From assembly GCF_014297575.1 (NCBI RefSeq), contig NZ_CP060412.1, forward strand, positions 3,782,001 to 3,846,000: DNA of 64,000 nucleotides. Reading direction: 5' to 3'. The notes below the pieces were generated by a model, which had not been told where the DNA came from, did no database searches, and saw nothing but the letters and a program-made list of their open reading frames with translations. The DNA is from Dyella telluris. GTDB lineage: Bacteria > Pseudomonadota > Gammaproteobacteria > Xanthomonadales > Rhodanobacteraceae. Made by a program: the position numbers and the translations under genes. Positions 54,566 to 64,000 of this stretch are shown here, one piece after another (position 1 is the stretch's first letter; each line of letters begins with the position of its first letter).

Positions 54566-54591
54566 AAAAAGGCCACCCTTGTGGGGTGGCC
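54566..54591 (-). terminator. Terminator behind tRNA-Val supplied by the element
   Basis: Minus-strand GGCCACCC-CACAA-GGGTGGCC followed by five T, 18 bp past the tRNA 3' end. It replaces the original terminator (44968-44992) that the insertion moved away. Confidence 0.85.
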
Positions 54592-54607
54592 TAAGTCGTT
54601 GATTTGC

Positions 54608-54659
54608 GTGGTGGGCGATGCAAGGATCGAACTTGCGACACCTGCCGTGTGAAGGCAGT
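54608..54659 (+). repeat. Right attachment-site repeat (within intact tRNA-Val)
   Basis: 52-bp match to 45023-45074 with one mismatch. It is part of the functional tRNA gene, so the element restores the tRNA on integration. Confidence 0.92.
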
Positions 54660-54683
54660 GCTCTACCGCTGAGCTAATCGCCC
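54609..54683 (-). tRNA. tRNA-Val (anticodon CAC)
   Basis: 75 nt with encoded CCA. Acceptor GGGCGAT pairs with ATCGCCC; the anticodon arm CTGCC-TTCACAC-GGCAG has CAC; the T arm contains GTTCGATCC. It decodes GTG. It is the integration site of the 45-54.7 kb element. Confidence 0.97.
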
Positions 54684-54815
54684 GCCGAGCGCGCAAATAT
54701 ACGGGGTGTGGGGTGGGTGGTCAAGCCTTCCGGTGTAAAAAAGTCCGTGAGACGGCAGTTGATTGAAAGGTGAGTGAGTACAATGCTCGGCTTTTCACCT
54801 ATTCGGCGCACGTCC

Positions 54816-55157
54816 ATGGACTTCCTGACCCACCAGCTCGACCACATTCTCGGGTCCCTGCACCGCTTCGAACTGACGCCCTGGAAAATGGTGGGTTTCC
54901 TGGGCTCGGTGATGTTCACCAGTCGCTGGTTCGTGCAGCTGTACTACACGCGCAAGCTCAAGCGTGTGGTGATGCCGCTGTCGTTCTGGTGGCTGTCGGT
55001 GATTGGCAGCGCGCTGCTGCTGTCCTACTTCATCTTTGGCAAGAACGACTCGGTGGGCATCCTGTCCAATTTCTTCCCGTCCTTTGTCTCCGTGTACAAC
55101 CTGGTGGTGCACATGCGTGAGGTAAAGCGGCGCGGGCTGGTGGAAAGCGAGGTCTGA
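54816..55157 (+). CDS. LAB_N-domain membrane protein
   Basis: 113 residues. KMVGFLGSVMFTSRWFVQLYYTRKLKRVVMPLSFWWLSV is the lipid-A biosynthesis N-terminal domain (PF07578), with about three membrane helices (the rest LLLSYFIFGKNDSVGILSNF). It is usually found with lipid-glycan biosynthesis glycosyltransferases; none lies in this window. An earlier in-frame GTG at 54774 would add 14 residues. Confidence 0.85.
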   Translation: MDFLTHQLDHILGSLHRFELTPWKMVGFLGSVMFTSRWFVQLYYTRKLKRVVMPLSFWWLSVIGSALLLSYFIFGKNDSVGILSNFFPSFVSVYNLVVHMREVKRRGLVESEV

Positions 55158-55231
55158 GGAAAGTCGTCGCGCCTCCTCACGTGGAGGCGCGGTCGCGAGG
55201 CGACCTGATTCACGGGTATTGACGGAGCGCT

Positions 55232-55302
55232 GCGGTCGCGCACAAGTGCGCTCCTACAAAGAAACGACCACCTTGCAGGAGCGCACTTGTGCGCGACCGG
55301 CC
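55232..55302. repeat. GGAGCGC-type dispersed palindrome (copy 2)
   Basis: GGTCGCGCACAAGTGCGCTC (from 55234) is matched by GAGCGCACTTGTGCGCGACC (to 55298); 22 bp pair perfectly over a 21-base loop. Same family as 13713, 60337 and 61737. Confidence 0.75.
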
Positions 55303-55313
55303 TTGCGGCGACC

Positions 55314-57998
<2,685 letters not shown>

Positions 57999-58070
57999 GC
58001 GGTTTCCGCCTCTCCGTGTTGGGGAGAGGATTGGGTAAGGAAGATCTGGAGTGTCGGATGGCGATATTTG

Positions 58071-58181
58071 TCCTCACCGTCATTCCCGCGAAAGCGGGAA
58101 TCCAGCGTCTTTCGCCTTTGCCAGCACACTGCGAAGAGCAAAGGCACGGGATTCCCGCCTCCGCGGGAATGACGGTGAGGA
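58071..58181. repeat. ATTCCCGC-type inverted repeat between the metH halves
   Basis: TCCTCACCGTCATTCCCGCG (58071-58090) is the exact reverse complement of CGCGGGAATGACGGTGAGGA (58162-58181). Inner hairpins (ATTCCCGC-GAAA-GCGGGAAT) are also present. It lies in the 235-bp gap between the two halves of metH. Confidence 0.8.
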
Positions 58182-58233
58182 AGACCAGGCGCTGCGTTGT
58201 TGCTGGCTTGACTGGAAGCCACGTCGTACTGCA

Positions 58234-59313
58234 TTACGCCGCAACCTGCGCTTCGCCCGGAAGCACGCGCGGCGTGACATCGCGCACCGCTTCCGCAATC
58301 GCCTTGATATGCGCCGGCGTGGTGCCGCAGCAGCCGCCCACCAGGTTGAGCAGGCCATCGCGGGCGAAGCCGCCGATCACGGCAGCCATCTGCTCCGGCG
58401 TTTCATCGTACTCACCGAAGGCGTTGGGCAGTCCGGCGTTGGGATGGGTGCTGACGAAGCAGGTGGCGGTGTTGGCGAGCACCTGCACGTGCGGGCGCAG
58501 GTCTGCCGCGCCCAGTGCGCAGTTGAGGCCTACGGAAATCGGGCGCGCGTGCTGCACGGAGTAGTAGAACGCTTCGGCCGTCTGGCCGGAAAGCGTGCGG
58601 CCGGAGCGGTCGGTGATGGTGCCGGAGATCATCACCGGCAGACGCGCGCCACGCTCGCGGAACAGTTCGCTGATGGCGAACAGCGCGGCCTTCGCGTTGA
58701 GCGTGTCGAAGATGGTTTCCACCATGATGATGTCAGCGCCACCATCCACCAGGCCGGCAGTGGCTTCGGTGTAGTTGGATACCAGTTCTTCGAAGGTGAC
58801 GTTGCGAAAGCCGGGGTCGTTCACGTCCGGCGACAGCGAGGCGGTGCGGCTGGTGGGACCGAGCACGCCGATGACAAAGCGGGGCTTGTCGGGCGTTTTC
58901 GCTTCGAATGCGTCGCACGCGGCGCGAGCCAGGCGTGCGCCTTCCCGGTTCAGCTCGTACGCCAGGTGTTCCAGGTGATAGTCCGCCTGGCTGATGCGCG
59001 TGGAGTTGAAGGTGTTGGTTTCGACCAGATCCGCGCCGGCCTCCAGATAGGCCTCGTGCACGCCACGAATGATGTCTGGCGTGGTCAGCGTGAGCAGGTC
59101 GTTGTTGCCCTTGAGGTCGCAGCTGCCCGGGTGGTCGTGCGCGTGCGCGCTGTCGTGGCCGTCCACGAAGCGTTCGCCGCGGAACGCGGTTTCATCCAGC
59201 TGGTGGCCTTGCAGCATGGTGCCCATGCCGCCGTCGATGATCAGGATGCGTTCGCGCAGGCCCTTTTCGAGAAGGGCAACGCGGTCGGGGTGCAGCCAGG
59301 GGAGGGTGCTCAT
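58234..59313 (-). CDS. metH: Methionine synthase MetH, homocysteine-binding domain (split gene, N-terminal part)
   Basis: 359 residues, the zinc-dependent homocysteine S-methyltransferase barrel. GGMGTMLQ is near the N-terminus. [13 protein letters not shown] and [15 protein letters not shown] carry the three zinc-binding Cys. GAGAGGAA ribosome site before the ATG. The end is 235 bp from the other half. Split metH is known in Xanthomonadales; the two polypeptides should act as one enzyme. Confidence 0.96.
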   Translation of the reverse strand: MSTLPWLHPDRVALLEKGLRERILIIDGGMGTMLQGHQLDETAFRGERFVDGHDSAHAHDHPGSCDLKGNNDLLTLTTPDIIRGVHEAYLEAGADLVETNTFNSTRISQADYHLEHLAYELNREGARLARAACDAFEAKTPDKPRFVIGVLGPTSRTASLSPDVNDPGFRNVTFEELVSNYTEATAGLVDGGADIIMVETIFDTLNAKAALFAISELFRERGARLPVMISGTITDRSGRTLSGQTAEAFYYSVQHARPISVGLNCALGAADLRPHVQVLANTATCFVSTHPNAGLPNAFGEYDETPEQMAAVIGGFARDGLLNLVGGCCGTTPAHIKAIAEAVRDVTPRVLPGEAQVAA

Positions 59314-59328
59314 GGGGGATTCCTCTCG

Positions 59329-60255
59329 TTACGGCTTGCGCGCCAGCAGGCTGATCACTTCAAAGTGCGGTGCCTTGCGTTCGCGGCTCAGGCGCGTACA
59401 GCTCAACGCGTCCAGGCCGGCCTTCTGGGCATAGCCGGTCAACTCGTCGTGGGAGAAGCCGAGGTTGCGGTGATCGAACGGCTCCACCACGGCACGGTGG
59501 TTGTGTTTGCCCAGCGTCACGGCCAGCAGGCGACCGCCGCTACGCAGCACGCGCGCCGCTTCGGCGACGGCCTTTGCCGGGTGTTCGGCGTAGGTGAGGG
59601 CGTGCAGCATCAGCACAAGATCAAAACGACGTTCGCCCAGGTCGAGTGCATGCATGTCGCCCTGGCGTACTTCGACGTTGGTGAACGGCTTGAGGCGTTG
59701 CGAGGCGGCTTCCACCACGCGTTCGCTGCTGTCCACGCAGACAATGGAATGCGCGTGCGGCGCCAGCAGTTCGGCGGTGATGCCGTCGCCGGAGGCGATA
59801 TCCAGCACGTCGCCGGTTTCCAGCAGCTGCAGCAGCGAGCGGGCCAGGGTTTCCCAGGTGCGGCCGGGCGAATAGTGGCGCTCCATGTCGCCGGCCACGG
59901 TGTCGGCCCAGCCTTCTTCGCTGGCGCGCTGGGCGAGCACGCCCGGCAGGCGCTCGGCGTCTTCGCGCAGCAGCGCGTCGTCGATGTTCTCGCGCAGGGA
60001 CTTCAGCAGCACCTGCAGGTATTCGTCGGTTTCGCCATTGGCCCGGTAGTAGGCGGACACGCCGGCGCGGCGGTCGCGAACCAGTTCGGCTTCCTTGAGC
60101 TTGGCCAGGTGGGTGGACACGCGCGGCTGCGCCAGGTGGAGCACGGCGGCCAGCTCGGCCACGGTCAGTTCCTCGCGCTCGAGCAGGGCGAGCAGGCGCA
60201 CACGGGTGGGGTCCGCCAGCAGGCGCAGCACGCTGGAGGCGGTAGCCAGGTCCAT
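59329..60255 (-). CDS. ArsR-family repressor fused to SAM-dependent methyltransferase (SahR-like)
   Basis: 308 residues. Residues 1-95 are an ArsR winged HTH (LLADPTRVRLLALLEREELT, AELAAVLHLAQPRVSTHLAKLKEAELV). From about 140, a class I methyltransferase fold is seen (VLDIASGDGITAELLAPHAH, RFDLVLMLHALTYAEHP). It precedes metH on the same strand with a 15-bp gap. Proteobacterial ArsR-type SahR repressors sense S-adenosylhomocysteine and control methionine-cycle genes; the fused SAM-binding fold fits a SAM/SAH sensor. Enzymatic activity is unproven. Confidence 0.85.
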   Translation of the reverse strand: MDLATASSVLRLLADPTRVRLLALLEREELTVAELAAVLHLAQPRVSTHLAKLKEAELVRDRRAGVSAYYRANGETDEYLQVLLKSLRENIDDALLREDAERLPGVLAQRASEEGWADTVAGDMERHYSPGRTWETLARSLLQLLETGDVLDIASGDGITAELLAPHAHSIVCVDSSERVVEAASQRLKPFTNVEVRQGDMHALDLGERRFDLVLMLHALTYAEHPAKAVAEAARVLRSGGRLLAVTLGKHNHRAVVEPFDHRNLGFSHDELTGYAQKAGLDALSCTRLSRERKAPHFEVISLLARKP

Positions 60256-60261
60256 GGGTAT

Positions 60262-60291
60262 CCTTATATCGCGATGCAGAGATACATAAGG
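60262..60291. promoter_or_regulatory. Inverted repeat upstream of the ArsR-methyltransferase gene, likely operator
   Basis: CCTTAT (60262-60267) and ATAAGG (60286-60291) flank a perfect ATCGCGAT (60268-60275). It lies just 6 bp from the regulator's start codon, where an ArsR operator would block its promoter and metH. Confidence 0.55.
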
Positions 60292-60336
60292 CTAGGCCCG
60301 GGCGGGCAGGGCGTCAAGTCGAAGGTGTTCCGTCTA

Positions 60337-60406
60337 TGTAGGAGCGCACCCTGTGCGCGACCGATACAGCGCGGGGACCCGGTCGCGCACAGGGTGCGCT
60401 CCTACA
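60337..60406. repeat. GGAGCGC-type dispersed palindrome (copy 3)
   Basis: TGTAGGAGCGCACCCTGTGC (from 60337) and GCACAGGGTGCGCTCCTACA (to 60406) form a perfect 26-bp stem with an 18-base loop. Confidence 0.85.
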
Positions 60407-60504
60407 AGCGGCGGGCGGAAGCGGGCCTTGCTGCACCCGCACAGAGGTCTTGGCGCGGGCCGGGCTAAAATTGAGGGCTTCCCTGATCCCCCTTGGAGCC
60501 TTTC

Positions 60505-61665
<1,161 letters not shown>

Positions 61666-61679
61666 GCGTTGGTCGGAAA

Positions 61680-61707
61680 GCCCCCGGCTCGTGCCGGGGG
61701 CTTTTTT
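61680..61707 (+). terminator. Rho-independent terminator
   Basis: GCCCCCGGC-TCGT-GCCGGGGGC followed by six T, 14 bp after the acyl-CoA dehydrogenase stop. Confidence 0.92.
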
Positions 61708-61736
61708 ATGGATGCCGTGCCAACGGCACTGCCTTT

Positions 61737-61802
61737 TGTGGGAGCGCACCCTGTGCGTGACGGCTCTGTGCCCGGCCGTCGCGCACAGGGTGCGCTCCTG
61801 CA
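61737..61802. repeat. GGAGCGC-type dispersed palindrome (copy 4)
   Basis: TGTGGGAGCGCACCCTGTGC (from 61737) and GCGCACAGGGTGCGCTCCTG (to 61800) pair over about 28 bp with few mismatches. Confidence 0.8.
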
Positions 61803-61906
61803 GGTGCGACAAAGCGTTGGTTGACGACCGTCAGGCAATCGCAAATACTTGCGATCAGCCACAGGACTGGCGCTCCCTCCAGCCACGGACGGCCCTCTTT
61901 TTCCTG

Positions 61907-61945
61907 CTGCCGGCGGCGTTTATCGTCGCCGGCGGCAGTTTTTTT
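61907..61945 (+). terminator. Strong terminator-like hairpin
   Basis: CTGCCGGCGGCG (61907-61918) pairs with CGCCGGCGGCAG (61927-61938), one mismatch, 8-base loop, followed by seven T. It lies 228 bp upstream of the GGDEF gene with no gene directly before it, so it may be an attenuator or end a small RNA. Confidence 0.7.
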
Positions 61946-62172
61946 GCCTGACGGCACCACGCGCCGAGGCGACCCACGCAGGCCCGCCAAGGCACGTCGG
62001 GAACTGACCGAACGCGGCCATATCGATGGCCCGATGGCGGTCTCACCAAGTCACGAGGAAGGGCGGGCCGCTGCCCGCACAGCGGTTTTCCGCGAGTCCG
62101 GCCGCCCCGACGGTGCGCGGCACGATGGTTGCTTCGTGACACGGATCCCAAGCCACGCGCCACGAGCCGCCC

Positions 62173-63117
62173 ATGTCAGACGTCGTCGAGAAGCTGGAAG
62201 AAGAAAGCATGGTCTACAAGACCCTGCTGGAGTCCACCAAGGCCATTCCCTGGCGCATCCAGTGGGACAGCCTGTCGTTTTCCTATATTGGCCCGCAGAT
62301 CGAGGAATTGCTGGGCTGGGCGCCGGACAGCTGGGTCAGCGTGCAGGACTGGGCCGAGCGCATCCACCCGGAAGACCGCGACTGGGCGGTGAACTTCTGC
62401 GTGGCCCAGTCCAAGGCCGGCGTCGACCACGAGGCCGACTATCGCGCGCTGTGCAAGGACGGCAGCTACGTGTGGATCCGCGACGTAGTGCATGTGGTGC
62501 GCAAGAACGACGGCAGCGTGGATGCACTGGTCGGTTTCATGTTCGACATCAGCGAGCGCAAGCGCACCGAGCAGCGCCTGATGGAACTGCAGCGGGAGCT
62601 GGAAACCCTGTCCTTCAAGGACGGCCTCACCGGCATCGCCAACCGTCGCCGTTTCGACACCGTGTTCCAGGAAGAGTGGGATGGTGCCCGGCGCAGCGGA
62701 CGCCCTTTGTCCCTGCTCATGCTCGATATCGATTACTTCAAGCAATACAACGACCACTACGGCCACGTGCAGGGTGATTACTGCCTGAAGGTGGTGGCCA
62801 AGACGCTGGAGAAGGCCGTGCGCGGCCCGCGTGATTTCCTGGCTCGCTTCGGTGGCGAAGAGTTCGTGCTGGTGCTGCCGGACACGGATGCCGCCACCGC
62901 GGCACAGGTGGCGGAGCGTTGCCACGAATTCATTCGCGGCGAGTGGATTCCGCACGAGCGCTCGATGGCCGGCATGGCGTTGAGCATGAGCATTGGCGCG
63001 GGCACCGTGGTGCCGATGCAGAACGACGAGCGCCAGGCCTTCCTTGAACTGGTCGACCGCCGGCTGTACTCGGCCAAGGTGCGCGGCCGCAACACCACGG
63101 TCAGCGGCGAGCAGTGA
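62173..63117 (+). CDS. PAS-GGDEF diguanylate cyclase
   Basis: 314 residues. A PAS domain with PAC tail is at about residues 15-130 (PQIEELLGWAPDSWVSVQDW, KDGSYVWIRDVVHVVRKNDG). The GGDEF domain begins at LSFKDGLTGIANRRRF; the signature is GGEEF at residues 227-231, so it should make c-di-GMP. The product-inhibition site RxxD is not conserved (GPRD at 218-221). No membrane segment, so it is cytosolic. The signal for the PAS domain is unknown. Confidence 0.93.
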   Translation: MSDVVEKLEEESMVYKTLLESTKAIPWRIQWDSLSFSYIGPQIEELLGWAPDSWVSVQDWAERIHPEDRDWAVNFCVAQSKAGVDHEADYRALCKDGSYVWIRDVVHVVRKNDGSVDALVGFMFDISERKRTEQRLMELQRELETLSFKDGLTGIANRRRFDTVFQEEWDGARRSGRPLSLLMLDIDYFKQYNDHYGHVQGDYCLKVVAKTLEKAVRGPRDFLARFGGEEFVLVLPDTDAATAAQVAERCHEFIRGEWIPHERSMAGMALSMSIGAGTVVPMQNDERQAFLELVDRRLYSAKVRGRNTTVSGEQ

Positions 63118-63156
63118 GCCGGGCGCTCGCCGTTCCGGCGAGCCATCCGCACAAAG

Positions 63157-63188
63157 AAAAAGCCCCGGTCTCGCGACCGGGGCTTTTT
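63157..63188. terminator. Bidirectional terminator
   Basis: GCCCCGGTC-TCGC-GACCGGGGC, preceded by five A and followed by five T, so it can end both the GGDEF message and the convergent RND gene. Confidence 0.92.
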
Positions 63189-63211
63189 GTTCAACGACCG
63201 GTGGACCCGGA

Positions 63212-64000
63212 TTACGCGCCGCGGCGCGGATCCGAATCGAACGGCTGCATCGGGCCCTGCGTGGTGCCGCCACCGCCCTGCGGCGGGGTGCCGCCGTGGC
63301 TGTCTTCGGCAGCGCTGCCATGGGCCTGGCGGATGGTGTTCGATGCCTCATCCAGCTTGTCGCCGAGTAGGCGACGCACCGTCACGTAGAACACCGGGAT
63401 CAGCAGCAGACCCAGGAACGTGGCGAAGAACATGCCGCCGATCACGCCCGTACCGATGGAGTGACGGGAGTTGGCGCCGGCGCCGGTCGAGATGGCCAGC
63501 GGGAACACGCCCAGGATGAACGCCATCGAGGTCATCAGGATCGGGCGCAGTCGCAGGCGGGATGCCGTGACCACCGACTGGAACAACGAGTGCCCAGCCT
63601 GCTGCTGCTCCACTGCGAACTCCACGATCAGAATCGCGTTCTTCGCTGCCAGACCGATCACCGTGATCAGGCCGATCTTGAAGTACATGTCGTTCGGCAG
63701 GCCGCGCAACATCGAGAACACGACCGTACCCAGCAGACCCAGCGGCACCACCAGCAGCACGGCGACCGGAATCGACCAGCTCTCGTACAGTGCGGCAAGG
63801 CAAAGGAACACGATCACGATCGACAGCACCATCAACAGCGTTGCCGAGTTGCCGGCCAGGATTTCCTGGTACGACTGACCCGTCCAGTCCGCGCCGTAGC
63901 CCTTGGGCAGGTCGTTGTCCACGATGCCCTGCAGGGCGCTCATGGCCTGACCGGTGGAGAAGCCCGGCGCTTCGTTACCGACGATTTCCACGGCGGCGTA
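63212..64000 (-). CDS. RND-family multidrug efflux pump subunit, C-terminal part (runs off right edge)
   Basis: About 262 visible residues ending at 63212. LSIVIVFLCLAALYESWSIP, LGLLGTVVFSMLRGLPNDMY, GLAAKNAILIVEFAVEQQQ and the terminal helices (GVFPLAISTGAGANSRHSIG, GGMFFATFLGLLLIPVFYV) match the end of AcrB/MexB-type HAE1 transporters (12-helix inner-membrane pumps of about 1040 residues). The C-terminal tail is Gly/Ser/Pro-rich. The N-terminus and any adaptor or TolC genes are outside the window. Confidence 0.93.
   Translation of the reverse strand, partial: YAAVEIVGNEAPGFSTGQAMSALQGIVDNDLPKGYGADWTGQSYQEILAGNSATLLMVLSIVIVFLCLAALYESWSIPVAVLLVVPLGLLGTVVFSMLRGLPNDMYFKIGLITVIGLAAKNAILIVEFAVEQQQAGHSLFQSVVTASRLRLRPILMTSMAFILGVFPLAISTGAGANSRHSIGTGVIGGMFFATFLGLLLIPVFYVTVRRLLGDKLDEASNTIRQAHGSAAEDSHGGTPPQGGGGTTQGPMQPFDSDPRRGA

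Larger units (their letters stand above)
45023..54659. mobile_element. 9.6-kb element integrated in tRNA-Val, phage-satellite-like
   Basis: It is flanked by 52-bp direct repeats that equal the 3' half of tRNA-Val(CAC). All 14 supported genes run on the plus strand: integrase, two small unknowns, a membrane protein, excisionase-like HTH, tail-tip-like, Ntn-like, unknown, small unknown, RepA-type helicase, two unknowns, TerS and TerL. No portal, capsid, protease, lysis or repressor gene is seen. Candidate origin hairpins follow the helicase. Many junctions are ATGA overlaps and no gene looks broken. A satellite using a helper phage's capsid is the favoured reading; a shrunken prophage is the alternative. 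Confidence 0.8.
61708..62172. other. Intergenic region with palindromes
   Basis: About 465 bp. It holds a dispersed palindrome (61737-61802) and a strong terminator-like hairpin (61907-61945). The rest upstream of the GGDEF gene has no visible gene, and I see no match to a c-di-GMP riboswitch. Confidence 0.5.

Noticed and set aside
45023..54659. CRISPR array or classical plasmid iterons in the element
   Set aside because: The repeats are short, irregularly spaced and confined to the ends; no repeat-spacer pattern is present.
61907..62172. c-di-GMP riboswitch upstream of the GGDEF gene
   Set aside because: I looked for the GEMM core but found no match; the hairpin there looks like a terminator.

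Overview
ORGANISM. GC-rich Gammaproteobacterial chromosome. The split metH, the dispersed GTAG/GGAGCGC palindromes, the GumN/TraB-type protein and the general gene set point to Lysobacterales (Xanthomonadales), most likely Rhodanobacteraceae (Dyella/Luteibacter/Rhodanobacter). This is inferred from family knowledge; no database search was possible.

LAYOUT. 1-4051: passenger of a giant autotransporter adhesin built of tandem 68-residue strand-loop-strand repeats; it runs off the left edge. 4.6-17.8 kb: ordinary accessory and housekeeping genes (LysR, lipocalin-like, NTF2-like, AraC, a Pro-rich membrane protein, NUDIX, M14 and M61 peptidases, cupin, msrA, GAF, PhzF). 18.0-30.0 kb: a complete selenocysteine cassette, consisting of a GDCCVxC protein, the formate dehydrogenase operon fdnGHI-fdhE with an in-frame UGA and visible SECIS hairpin, a DUF318 permease, selA-selB-selC(tRNA-Sec) and convergent selD. 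The selB stop codon lies inside the tRNA-Sec gene. 30.1-44.8 kb: hydrolase/TetR pair, VOC, FxLYD, methyltransferase, retropepsin-TPR protein, GST, Lrp, an amber-interrupted racemase-like gene, DUF1428, TraB/GumN protein and a Tat-exported GH127-type enzyme. 45.0-54.7 kb: a 9.6-kb integrated element in tRNA-Val(CAC). 54.8-64.0 kb: LAB_N protein, split methionine synthase behind an ArsR-methyltransferase fusion, acyl-CoA dehydrogenase, PAS-GGDEF diguanylate cyclase, and the C-terminal part of an RND pump at the right edge.

HOW THE GENES WORK TOGETHER. The selenium block looks self-contained. SelD makes selenophosphate, SelA charges tRNA-Sec (selC), SelB delivers it to the fdnG UGA, FdhE matures the enzyme, and FdnGHI oxidises formate on the periplasmic face and passes electrons to quinone. 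The ArsR-methyltransferase/metH group is likely a methionine-cycle unit.

MOST INTERESTING REGION. The tRNA-Val element carries an integrase, an excisionase-like HTH protein, a stand-alone tail-tip (TipJ/J N-terminal-like) protein, an Ntn-like protein, a RepA-type helicase followed by a palindrome-rich candidate origin, and both terminase subunits. It has no capsid, portal or protease gene. Nearly all of its genes point the same way and many starts are coupled by 4-nt overlaps. It may be an undescribed type of capsid-less phage satellite; a streamlined prophage remnant is the main alternative.
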